Assembly: GCA_964036665.1 (NCBI GenBank)
Contig: OZ038526.1
Location: 25,296,001-25,360,000 of the forward strand
DNA: 64,000 bases
From: Gordius sp. MW1
Lineage: Eukaryota > Nematomorpha > Gordioida > Gordea > Gordiidae
Reading direction: 5' to 3'
Below the pieces are notes generated by a model, which did not search any database, was not told where the DNA came from, and saw only the letters and a program-made list of their open reading frames with translations. The translations under genes and the position numbers were made by a program. Shown here in pieces: positions 34,576 through 44,903 of the stretch (the stretch's first letter is position 1; every line of letters starts with the position of its first letter).

Positions 34576-34882
34576 ACTTTTAAAATAATTCTGATTATTT
34601 GTATTGTTTCTGAATAAAAATAAACGTCTTATCATTATTAGATTTGATTGTTGTCACAAAATGACGTCATATGACGTCTTTACCAAAACTTATAAAACAA
34701 AAAAAAACTTGACCTCTCAAAAACTACTGGACCGATTTGGCTCGAACAAATCTTAAAACATCCTCCGGGGTGTCAGGAATAAACTGTGAAAATTTGAGCC
34801 AAATCGGTCTGGTAGTTTTCCAAAATTGGTGGCGGCATATATACACACACACACACACTTAGTTTCATTTTTTTATATAAGA

Positions 34883-35562
34883 TATATACATTTATATATT
34901 ATAGATTTCATTTTTATATATAAGATTTTATAATATTTTAGTAGTTTATTTTTCAAATAACTGATCTATAAAAAATATCAAGTTATTAGTAAGTTATTTC
35001 TATTACACTTAGCATGTTTATATGATCTTTAAATATATAGTTTTTTATAGTATTTTAGTAATTTATTTTTCAAATAAATGATCTTTAAATATCAATTGGC
35101 GTAGGGAGGGAGTATTTCTCGGGTTAGAACCCCTCCCATGATTTTCAATTTATATAATTTTTATATTGTATATTTAATAAAAATAAATATTTGTTGGAAA
35201 TTTACTATTATACTAATAAAATAACAATTCGGAAAAGGCCAGACATTTAGCAAGCTTTTGAAAGTTCTAGTTTTAACGACCCCTATTTATCTTCATTGTA
35301 AATATTTTTTAGAAACTTGTTGGAATTCGTTTTTAAAGCCTTTTTCGACCTGACGCCAAGCCTACCCCTTTTACACATAGGACCGTTTCTATTTATTTTT
35401 TCATACTTTTCCATTATAAGTTAGGTCCGTAGTTTTTTTGTGTGTTACTTGAATTTTCACTTTATTTTAAAATGATTCGTCGAAAGATCATATAAAAGGT
35501 GATAATCATCCATCGCCAACCTATTTGAATGAGGTGGGGTTAGACGCCAGCAAGGGAGACAT
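34883..35562. other. AT-rich spacer, nothing recognised
   Basis: No frame or terminus that I can support. Two near-repeats of TAGCATGTTTATATGATCTTTAAATATA (33460, 35010) show that this is also repeat-derived. Confidence 0.4.
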
Positions 35563-35793
35563 TTGTCAAATTCCTTTCATAAGAGAAATACGCCCAAATG
35601 GTCACACATTATCACAATTCGCCTTCGGAAACTGAGGATTCCGTTCGCATGTACAAGAAAAATGGAAAAAATTGTTGGGTCTACCATTGATACCCAATAT
35701 AAAAACGTAGCTCAACAATGTACAAGAAAAATGGAAAAAATTGTTGGGTCTACCATTGATACCCAATATAAAAACGTAGCTCAACTATTGTAG
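35563..35793 (+). CDS. Hypothetical frame with exact 69-bp in-frame tandem duplication
   Basis: A 76-codon frame whose second half is two identical 23-residue units starting CTRKMEKIVGSTID (35650-35718 and 35719-35787). I do not recognise the protein, and the upstream part (MSNSFHKRNTPKWSHI) has no family signature. Since the duplication is a multiple of three and perfect, it is either very recent or constrained. Coding status is uncertain; it may equally be a transposon fragment. Confidence 0.25.
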   Translation: MSNSFHKRNTPKWSHIITIRLRKLRIPFACTRKMEKIVGSTIDTQYKNVAQQCTRKMEKIVGSTIDTQYKNVAQLL

Positions 35794-36180
35794 ATAATTT
35801 TTTTTGTAAATTTTAAACGCGCCGATAATAGCTATTTGAACGCCACTAGCAATGAATGCTTTACTACGTCTGCGAAACGACTGTATTTTAAATAAAATTG
35901 CTGTGGAATGTGTCAAACAAATTTCTTTTTGACATTTATTTTTTCCTATAGCTGTTTGTCACACTTAGTGGTCAGTTCCTTCAAATAGTTTCTCCACGAA
36001 TTCTTGCATTTACACCAGCTTTGCTTTAGCTCGTACCTTCTGAAATTCACATCTATTTTATGTTTCCATGTCAGCTTAGCTTAGGCGTCCCTCTCTTTCG
36101 CTTCTCTTCGACTTGCACCTTTTGCCTTAATTGCCCGTGTTTCCGCTCCATACAATAAGTTCGGCAATTTTTCTTACTAT
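35794..36180. other. Unassigned sequence, possible protein remnant on minus strand
   Basis: On the minus strand, KGASRREAKERDA and LTWKHKIDVNFRRYEL appear with a stop between them. This basic, helical stretch is reminiscent of the pre-RT region of non-LTR proteins, but I cannot confirm it. Confidence 0.25.
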
Positions 36181-37040
36181 CGCGTCGGATACCAAAATTT
36201 GAAACGCGTTCGGAAGGGATTCGGTTAAAAAATAAAGGCTTTCAGGCCGGGTTCAATTTGGGTTGAAAAATGTAAAATGGCCTAGGGTCGCGTTCGTGGT
36301 GAAATTTTTTTAGGTCGGGTGGGTTAAATAGAAGTGACTTTGCAGTTCTTTACAATATCACCAATTATTTGTTATATATAAACTTCATCTAAAGAAACTA
36401 AAATTTAACTTTTGTCAATTTTTCTATTTAATCACGGTAAACGTTTAAATGTTATTTTAGACAGTATCCCTTTTTTCAGTAACATAAATAATTAAATGCT
36501 TGCATTTTTGGATTTACATCTGCTTCTACTTAGCACTGGCAATCCTAGAAACCTTTGAAAGATGATTAAAGCCTGAACATTTTGTTAATCTTATTGTCTT
36601 TTAAAATAAGTGTCGAGCCTTCAAGTATATTTATATTTGTATAATAACCCTTATGAATGTTTTAGGCATTCAAAACATAATGAATAGACTGGCATAGTTT
36701 TAGCAACCTAATCTTATATTATTCCTTTTAATACTTTTAGCTCTAAGATGTAGGTTTTTTTCATCTCTATAACATAAAATTAATGGTAGATAAAAATATA
36801 GCGCGAAAAGAATGAATGTTAAAAATAATTATTAATTGTTCTCTTAAATTTTAATAATATGATTAATTATTTTTAAAAGAATTGAATAACTTGTTGTTCA
36901 TTCATGGTGTGCCGGACCTATTTCATATATAAATTGGTTCGGACCCGCCCGGATTCCTATAATATTAAAGGCCCGAGCCCCACCCAGAGGTTCTCGGGCC
37001 CGGGCAAGGCCTAAAGCCGCGGCTGCAGGTTTTTAGTTGA
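36181..37040. mobile_element. Degenerate hAT-like element with GC-rich ends
   Basis: GC-rich patches (CAGGCCGGGTTCAATTTGGG at about 36243; CGGACCCGCCCGGATT, CTCGGGCCCGGGCAAGGCC at about 36950-37010) flank an AT-rich centre. This is the same architecture as the CCCGT/GGCCCG hAT ends at 10698 and 54757. Exact termini and target duplication are not resolved. Confidence 0.4.
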
Positions 37041-37140
37041 GGCCAGAGCATTAATCGAACAGCAAAAAAAAACTAATTTTTTTTTAACATCTCAATATAC
37101 CAACTAAAGAATTTTAAGTTATGAACGGCCATTAATTTTA

Positions 37141-37961
37141 AAATGTGCAGAATTTTTTTAGAATCCGCTGAAGAGATTCAAAAAGGCGACCCTCTTGCCC
37201 CCCCCTTATTTATTCTGTCTGGCTATTTATCACTTAATCAATGAAATTAGCAAATTTCATAAACTGACTAAATGTCTGGTATTTAGATGACGCCACTCTC
37301 GTCGCACTCCCGATAACCTTGCCTAAGCACTAGATTTGATCCATGCTTTTTATCCTAGTTTAAACTTATCCTTAAACACCTCAAAAAATGGGATTTATAC
37401 TGAGAATATTATTCGTCCATCCTTAACTTCAATCAAATTAAACGGGTAATATGAATGTTTTAGGCGCACCAATCGGGAGACTGAGTGCCTTCAAATTTTT
37501 TCTAACAATAACCTTTCCAGTCTTAAATTAAAATTCGAAATTTTAAATCTATGTCATCTTATCATTCCTTCTATAATATTAAAAAATTATTACAACTTAA
37601 GCAAAATTAATTTTGTTTCCTTTCCACACATTTTTATTTAAAGAAGTTTTATAGAATTATGAAAGCTTTTTTAAATCTATGGTGGAATTGATTTTAAATA
37701 TATTTATTAATACAAATACTTGGCTTCAAGCCCACCTTCCAATAAAATTCAGGGGCTGATATTCGCTCACCAACTGCGATTTCCTTAGCCGCTTTACATC
37801 ATCCTCCCTATCATCGTTTAAACAACCCATCAACGATCTTGTCACATACTCAATCAATCTCTCGATAATCAAGCCTTAGGTTCATGGAATGAGGATGTCA
37901 ACTGAGGGCCTCATATACCACAATCATATGCACAAAAAGATCTGGATGCAAGTTTCGTGCC
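37141..37961 (+). pseudogene. RLE non-LTR retrotransposon RT fragment, left of insertion
   Basis: Same family as 16570-17940. EEIQKGDPLAPPLFIL (motif B) at about 37165-37215; WYLDDATLVA (motif C, intact DD) at about 37278; NVLGAPIGRLSAFK at about 37450; AWLQAHLPIKFRG at about 37722 and DIRSPTAISLAALHHPPYHR at about 37757. Multiple frame changes. The sequence is cut at a CCGG (37962-37965) and resumes at 46492, where the next protein segment is found. Confidence 0.8.
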
Positions 37962-38178
37962 CCGGTGTAGCGTATGAGACGACGTAGCGTTTGAGATCGC
38001 GTAATCGTCAATCACGCCTCCACATTCGTTGGAAACACGAAAAAAGTACTTTTTTTGTCAATCACGTGATTTTTTGAGTAACATGATTGGTTCAAATTTC
38101 GGAAAAACATATATTACATTTCAAGTAATGACATGCATTTGAGATCACGTATTTTCAAACTTTTTCACCAATATAATC

Positions 38179-38600
38179 TTGTATTTTGTAATAAGTAAGT
38201 TCCTAAGATTATAAATATAAACTAATGCAAAATTTTGTTATTTACCTTTTTAGATGTATGCTTCTATAAATGTTGAAATTGTAGTATACTTTGTATTTTG
38301 TAATAAGTAAGTTCCTAAGATTATAAATATAAGCTAATGCAAAAGTTTGTTATTTACCTTTTTAGATGTATGCTTCTATAATTGTTGAAATTGTATTACT
38401 TTGTATTTTGTTATAAGTAAGTTCCTAAGATTATAAATTTAAGCTAATGCAAAAGTTTGTTATTTACCTTTTTAGATGTATGCTTCTATAATTGTTGAAA
38501 TTGTATTAAACTTTGTATTTTGTAATAAGTAAGTTCCTAAGATTAATAAGCTAATGCAAAAGTTTGTTATTTATCTTTTTAGATGTATGCCTTATAAGTC
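38179..38600. repeat. About 111-bp minisatellite, four units
   Basis: Units beginning TTGTATTTTGTAATAAGTAAG at 38179, 38291, 38401 and 38512, each containing TTTACCTTTTTAGATGTATG. In copy B about two and a half units (45110-45370) occur in the opposite orientation relative to the flanking element sequence. Confidence 0.85.
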
Positions 38601-39108
38601 CCTAATATTATAAATATTAAACTACTTAATTTATACTTTGATTAATTTAGCATTTATTTAATAGAATGGAAGAATATGGTTTTGCTGAGATTATGGATTA
38701 TATGAAAATGAGATTATTCCTATATATTTGATAGTTGTTTATAAAAATTGTTACAATTGTTTTATATATACTGTTTTTACTTTATATTTACTTTAAATAA
38801 AATATATTATTCTTATTTCAATGTCTAATTGATATTTGACAAAACATGGTTTTAATATGCCTTTTTCCAATAAAGATGATATGTAATGGCTAAAAATATA
38901 TATTTATTAAAATAATAATATCATTATCATTAATTTATATTATAACAGCTTGATCAGATGCAAAATAAATTTAATAAACTAAATTCATATAGATTGGATC
39001 ACTTATAAAAGAAATAAAACCTAATATATGACACCCTAGATCATCAGGGATTATAAGATCCTTTATATAAAATGATTATTTAAGTTTCCCAGTTTCTATA
39101 ATAGATTA

Positions 39109-39280
39109 TGTAATGTATGCAAATACTATCTTGACCTTGAGCGTTCGAATTGAAATGTAATGTTAATTGATTGTTAATTGGTTGTAAATTGAATGTCTAT
39201 TTAAACGTGTTATTGTAATTACCATCAGTCACCTTTTGTTTTGTTTCTTATATGTTACCTAATAAACCGGATATTCTATA
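39109..39280 (+). repeat. 5' LTR of young gypsy
   Basis: Starts TGTAATGTATGC and ends GGATATTCTATA; 171 of 172 bases match the 3' LTR. Confidence 0.9.
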
Positions 39281-39385
39281 ATGGCGACGAGACCTTAGAA
39301 CCCTTGGACCTTAAACTCAACCTCGTTTAGAAGACGCTCCCTACCTCGCTCAACTTAAAGAATTTATTATCCATATTATTTTCAG

Positions 39386-40210
39386 ATGGCCATCAAACCG
39401 GAGACAAATTTTTCTTGCGATTACTCAAAGGAATTGAAGGATTCAATTCTGTATGATCCAAGTAATTCATTCTATTGATGATTATTTATTTAATATCGAG
39501 CTCTTATTCAAGTTGAGAGACATCACGGGAGAAAGGCGAAAAACATTGTTACTCACTTACGTAGGCCTTAACACTTTAACAAAATTAAGGGACTTTTTAT
39601 ATCCAAAATTAGTAGACAAGACTAATTACGATGAGATAATTAATGCCCTTAGGAGTATATTCGCCAATAAGTTTTCTATTTATCATCATAGAGAACAATT
39701 TTATAAGGCAATTAGAAATAACGAAAGTATTATTGAATTTAGTATTCGTTTGAAATTTCTTTTGAAAAACTGTAAATTTAAAAATAATCTAGCCGAGGTA
39801 TTAAAGGATATATTTGTCCTAGGATGTAACTTACCAAGGCTTAACATTGAGTTAAGAGCTAAGTATCCGAGTGGTAACATAAGTTTCGAAGAAACAGTTA
39901 ATCTAGCATTGGCGTTAGATTCGGTAGAACACGAAACATCGGGGGCTGTTGAAGTAAACAAGGTTAAGCAGTCGTTTAATAACTTCAACAATAGAGATGT
40001 ACATTTTCCTAAATTTAGCACACTTAGGAAAAAGCCACCCCCTAAATGTTATCGGTGTGGGAAACCAAACCATTTAGCAAAAAATTGTAGAACGGTGATG
40101 AATACGTTATCAGCCATCAACCACAACTTCGATCAGCACACCAAAGCTCACATCAACGTACGAATTAACGATGTGCCCTATGAAATGATCTTCGATACGG
40201 GTGCGGCATG
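39386..40210 (+). pseudogene. Gag-protease of young gypsy, interrupted
   Basis: Likely start at 39386 (MAIKPETNFSCDYSKELKDS), with a frame change at about 39440 into a long open frame: FNIELLFKLRDITGERRKTL, then LGCNLPRLNIELRAKYPSGN, a CCHC knuckle CYRCGKPNHLAKNC at about 40047-40090 (RNA binding) and then the protease start YEMIFDTGAACSV with the catalytic DTGA. The hAT at 40211 splits the protease directly after this motif; the coding sequence resumes at 41374 with AACSVIDEITWSRIG. Confidence 0.88.
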
Positions 40211-41373
40211 TAGTGTTTCGATCTCGTCTCGTCTCGGTCTCGAAAACAAAATCTCGTCTCGTCTCGGGAACTATTAAGAAAATCTCGATCTCGTCTCGTC
40301 TCGGTCTAGAAAAATCTCGGTCGCGTCTCGTCTCGACGAGAATTCTCGTCTCGTCTCGACTTTTAAAAAAAAAATATTCGGAATAAAAATTTTTCCTGTT
40401 TTATTAAAAATATAAATAAGTGTTCAAAAATCCAAATGGCAAATTTTATATTTTTCGAAAAACTTTAATACACAAACTTTTTAAAGATTTAGCGGGACAC
40501 GTCATCTCATTGACAATATAAAGATATGAATTAACTCATAAAGATAACATTTTCTATAAAAAGTGCAGACTAAAAAAACTATAAATAAATTTGAAATATA
40601 AAAAATTAAATTTTATTGTTCTAGCAAATTATAATATTTGTATTAAATTCACTGTGTTTGTCAACTATAAATGGACTTCGAAAATTATAAGTTCGCTTAT
40701 AGTTGATTTAGTTGCATAATTGAGCAAAATGAGACCCTTTATTAACCTTTGCTAATGCTTTAAAGTAGACCTTAACATATTTAAGGCAAATGTTTAAGAC
40801 CATTAATATAACCATCATTAATTATAGCCCATAGTGTTTATTGCATGTTTACTATAGCGCTATAAACCACAAAGTGCGAGTGACATTTAATGATGTTATT
40901 ATTATTTACAGAATTGATAACTAGTTGCACAGATTAAAACGTTGTAAAAACAGCAATAAAAGCAGCATTATTATAGAATTAAGAACATAAGGTTTAAACT
41001 TTAAATTAATGAATACGTATTTAAATGTATGACAAAAATAAACCATACTTAGGTAAATGATTGCCAAATTTTAATTTTTTTGCAAATAATATTAACCACA
41101 CTTGGGATTTTTTTAATATCAAATATATTCCATACATATTGATTTACACTTAATACCTTAAATGTAAATTAAAATACACAATAATTTACTAAAATCTAAC
41201 GATCAATAAAAAGTCGAGATCTCGCCAAGAAAATCTCGTATCGTCTCGTCTCGACCTCAAAATTCTCGTCTCGATCTCGACTCCATTTTTCAAATTCTCG
41301 TCTCGTCTCGTCTCGGTTTTTCGAGACGAGACGAGACGAGACCGAGATTTTTCTCGGTTTTTCCGCATCACTA
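40211..41373. mobile_element. 1163-bp hAT element with TCGTCTCG subterminal arrays
   Basis: Termini TAGTGTTTCG and CCGCATCACTA are imperfect inverses; the flanks are GCGGCATG on both sides (40203-40210 and 41374-41381), a perfect 8-bp duplication. Both ends carry arrays of TCGTCTCG/CGAGACGA (40220-40375 and 41210-41360), oriented as inverted repeats. The centre is AT-rich and non-coding. Typical non-autonomous hAT. Confidence 0.9.
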
Positions 41374-44290
41374 GCGGCATGTAGCGTCATTGATGAAATA
41401 ACGTGGTCTCGAATCGGCAAGCCTAAACTTTACCAAGCTCCGAAGATATACGGCTATGGTAGAACGGCTATTTTAACACTTGGTAAAACCAAAGTGAAGG
41501 TGGACGTTGGTGGTGTGACAAAGTATTTAGATATTTATGTCATCAAAGGTAAAGGTTCAGCAATATTCGGTATGCCATTTATCTCAAAATTTAACTTAAC
41601 TTTACCAAAGTTGGTTTGTCTAAATTCTATTATTGAAATACCTTCAAATGTACATGCAATTATAAAACAATTACCCCACGTCTTTTGCGAAAAATTAGGA
41701 AAAGTAAAAAATTTCAAAGTGACGCTCGAATTCAATGATAACGCGATGCCAAAAATGTTTGCAGCAAGAAGAGTACCGTTTCCACTACGACAAGCTGTAG
41801 AAGATGAACTACAACGGCTACTTAACGAAGACGTCATTGAAAAAGTTAATCCTACTTTAACGCCGATTAAATGGGCTACGCCAACGGTAAATGTTAAAAA
41901 GAAAACAGGGCAGGTGCGTATATGTGGTGATTTTCGTTTAACCATAAATCAACACTTGGCTAAAGATCAGGATATTTTACCGACTTTCAGCGACGTGGCC
42001 GAAAGAATAGCCGGAGGTAAAATTTTTTCTATCATTGATCTCATCTCAAGGATGCCTTTTTACAGCTTGAACTTGATGAGAAATCCAGGAAATATTTAAA
42101 CATATCAACGCATATAGGATATTTTCGTTATAAGAGATTACCGTTTGGGCTTACAACAGCGCCGATTATCTTTCATAGGTTTATAAGACAATTGGTTAAT
42201 AACATACCCGGGGTGAGCGTCTTTATGGACGATGTTATAATTAGCGGTAAAAACGAAAAGGATCACTTATACAAATTAGTAACAGTATTAAATCTCTTTC
42301 AAACTGTTGGTTTAACAACATCTCAAACAAAAATGCAACTATTTAAAAATTCTGTCAAATACTTAGGACATATAATTAATAGTGAAGGTATAACAGCGAG
42401 TGAGGATAAGGTTCTAAAGATTAAAAGTTTTAAGACACCAGAAAACAAAAAGGAACTTCGTTCTTTCCTTGGGTTGGTAAACTATTTATAAACTTTTATC
42501 CCCAAACTTCAGATAAATTGCGCTCCTTTATACAAATTAACTTCCATAAATACAAAACGGGTATGGGGCGACTTTGAAAAATTAACTTTTGAAAAAGTTA
42601 AAACTATAATTTCTAACAGAAAAACTATAGTACCTTATCAAAAAGAATTGCCTATCATAATTTCAATCGACGCGTCAGATTTAGGTCTAGGACCAGTTAT
42701 AGCGCATAAGTTTTCCTCAGGCCAAGAAAAACCTATTGCCTACGCCTCTCGTTCCCTAAATCCCGCTGAGAAAAATTACTCTGTCATTGACAGAGAGGCA
42801 TCGGCAGCAATTTATGCGATAAATAAATTCCATCAGTATATTTATGGTCGTAAATTCACAATTCAGACAGATCACCACCCTCTTATAAATATTTTTGGGA
42901 CAACCCGGGATCTTGGTAAAATAACCAATAATAGGTTACTAAGATGGGCAATTAAATTACTTCAATATGATTATGATATAAAATACATCCCAGGGAAATC
43001 TAATCAGTGTGCTGATGCACTTTCTCGGTTATTCCCAAAGGATTCACCTCATAATTTAAACATAGATAGTGATATACGAAGAATTAAATTACAATTAATC
43101 GATGACTTGACTTTGGATACAAAAAATATTGTAGAGGAAACAATAAAAGATAATGTACTAAAAGAAGTTATAGAGCAATTTAAAAATAGATGGCAAGGCT
43201 CTTCAAGTAACGATAACGTACGAAAATACCTGCAATTAAGAAATTACATTTCTTTCGAAAATAATCTTTTATTTTATAAAGATCGACTTATAATTCCGGA
43301 AAAATTAAAGCCAGATATTCTTAAAATTTTGCATGATGGTCATCCGGGAATCGTGGCTATGAAATCATTAGGGAGATACTATGTGTACTGGAATAATATT
43401 GACGTAGACATAGAAAAATACGTTAATACTTGTAAATATTGCCAAGAAAAACGACCAAACATTAAAGAGGTACCCCTATACGCTTGGAATTTTCCTAACA
43501 AGCCTTGGGAACGGGTTCACATAGATCTAGCGGGACCCATTAATAAGAGGTATTGGTTAGTTTGCATTGATGCTTTTACAAAATGGCCCGAAGTAATGGT
43601 GCTGGGCGAGATAAACTCAACAAAAATTATCCAAAATTTAAGGACAATATTTGCGCGTTTTGGGTTACCTAGATATATTGTCAGTGACAATGGTCCGCAA
43701 TTTAAATCTACGGAATTTAAAATTTTTTGTAAAAACAATGGCATAGTTCAATTTACGGGACCGCCCTACCACCCCAAAACTAATGGTTTAGCCGAGAGAT
43801 ATATTAGAACTATTAAAAGTAAGTTCTATGCGAATAAAAAGTCGGGGGTTAATGACTCGTTAAACTTACTACAAGTATTAATGAGCATGCGTAGTTGTCA
43901 AAACGTGACTATAAGTATTAGCCCGGCTGAGGCGATGTTCAATCGCAGGATTCGTACGACGCTAGACCAGCTCAGAAGAACGACAAGGTTGAAGAATCGA
44001 TCTGGAAACAAAAGTACTATAAAAACCGATGGACCCAAGAAAGATTCTTCAAACCCGAGCAGCAGGTGTGGGTACATAATGACACAAGTCCGGGATGGAG
44101 GAAAGGACTTGGAGAAGCACGAACAAGTTCGACTACGTATGACGTTAATAGACGGAAATACAAGAAGGAAACACGGAGATCAGTTACGGGAAAGACAACG
44201 ATTGACCAAGGTGCGGTGTCCGAGCGAAAAATTCTAGAACACAAAAGGGTATCCAAACCACCTGATCGATACGATGTAGGGCAACTTTAA
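41374..44290 (+). pseudogene. Pol of young gypsy (protease end, RT, RNase H, integrase)
   Basis: Protease end IFGMPFISKFNLTLPK at about 41561. RT: VRICGDFRLTINQHLAKDQD, IFSIIDL then a frameshift into QLELDEKSRKYLNI, RLPFGLTTAPIIFHRFI, VSVFMDDVIISG (motif C intact), LGHIINSEGITASEDKV. After a stop at 42491, RNase H: ISIDASDLGLGPVIAHKF, NYSVIDREASAAIYAINKF, FTIQTDHHPLINIF. Integrase: ILHDGHPGIVAMKSLGRYYV and CKYCQEKRP (HHCC), RVHIDLAGPINKRYW, IVSDNGPQFKSTEFK, YHPKTNGLAERYIRTIKSKF (D, D, E intact). A frameshift near 43970 leads to the final SKPPDRYDVGQL. Only about three or four breaks in pol. Confidence 0.93.
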
Positions 44291-44302
44291 AAGGGGGAGT
44301 AA

Positions 44303-44474
44303 TGTAATGTATGCAAATACTATCTTGACCTTGAGCGTTCGAATTGAAATGTAATGTTAATTGATTGTTAATTGGTTGTAAATTGAATGTCTATTTAAAC
44401 GTGTTATTGTAATTACCATCAGTCACCTTTTGTTTTGTTTCTTATATGTTACCTATTAAACCGGATATTCTATA
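44303..44474 (+). repeat. 3' LTR of young gypsy
   Basis: Preceded by AAAAGGGGGAGTAA and followed by the GATTA target duplication. One mismatch to the 5' LTR. Confidence 0.9.
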
Positions 44475-44903
44475 GATTAAAAAACTTAATACATATAAAT
44501 TAATTTAATTTGTTTATATTAGTTAAAATTAAATATTATTTACGTATACCCCACATTTATAATAGTTTAAAAAACTTAATACATATAAATTAATTGAATT
44601 TGTTTATAATAGTTAAAATTAAATATTTAATGAAGCTTAATTTATATTATGTTAAACCTTTATTAAAAAAAATATTTAATGAAGCTTAATTTATATTATG
44701 TTAAACATTTATTGAAAAATCTTAACAAAATTATTGAATAACAAACCACAATTTTTGATTGACATTTATACCAGCCTATAATAATCTTTTACCAACCTAT
44801 AATATAATAATCTTTTTTGCAATTATAGTGCAGAAATACATGATTGACGTGTTTGATTGACTTACGCGATATCAAACGATACGCGAATTGAACATTACAC
44901 CGG

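Larger units (their letters stand above)
33491..34882 (-). mobile_element. Helitron with helicase remnant
   Basis: In minus-strand orientation it starts TCTTATATAAAAAAATGAAA and ends GGGTTCATCTAG, with host A before TC and host T after CTAG, the Helitron signature. The 3' end has a stem-loop GGCAAA...TTTGCT 8 bp before CTAG. It encodes part of a Pif1-type helicase (33520-34262) and carries internal repeats (34240-34575). No Rep/HUH domain is present, so it is non-autonomous now. 54220-54565 is an internally deleted relative with the same two ends. Confidence 0.9.
39109..44474 (+). mobile_element. Young Ty3/gypsy element in copy A
   Basis: 172-bp LTRs (39109-39280 and 44303-44474) differ at one position (AATAAACCGG against ATTAAACCGG). 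The 5-bp target duplication is GATTA (39104-39108 and 44475-44479). A PBS-like TGGCGACGAGACC follows the 5' LTR and the polypurine tract AAAAGGGGGAGTAA precedes the 3' LTR. Gag and pol are of the K02A2.6-like gypsy type and quite unlike the two elements at 24-33 kb. It carries a hAT insertion at 40211-41373 and a few frameshifts. Confidence 0.93.
37966..44899. mobile_element. TGTA...TACA element copy A (CCGG target), hosting a gypsy
   Basis: The left end TGTAGCGTATGAGACGACG and right end CGCGAATTGAACATTACA are short inverted repeats (TGTARYG). They are flanked by CCGG (37962-37965 and 44900-44903). After removing the gypsy (39109-44474 plus one 5-bp duplication) the element is about 1.56 kb, AT-rich and non-coding, with a minisatellite near its left end. 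It shares most of its sequence with copy B. I do not recognise the superfamily; 4-bp duplications are unusual for the hAT and Tc1 groups. Confidence 0.75.

Noticed and set aside
38179-38600. CRISPR-like array (regular repeats of about 111 bp)
   Set aside because: The whole unit repeats with no unique spacers, and the context is a eukaryotic transposon.
41535-41945. Minus-strand 136-codon frame
   Set aside because: Antisense shadow of gypsy protease/RT.
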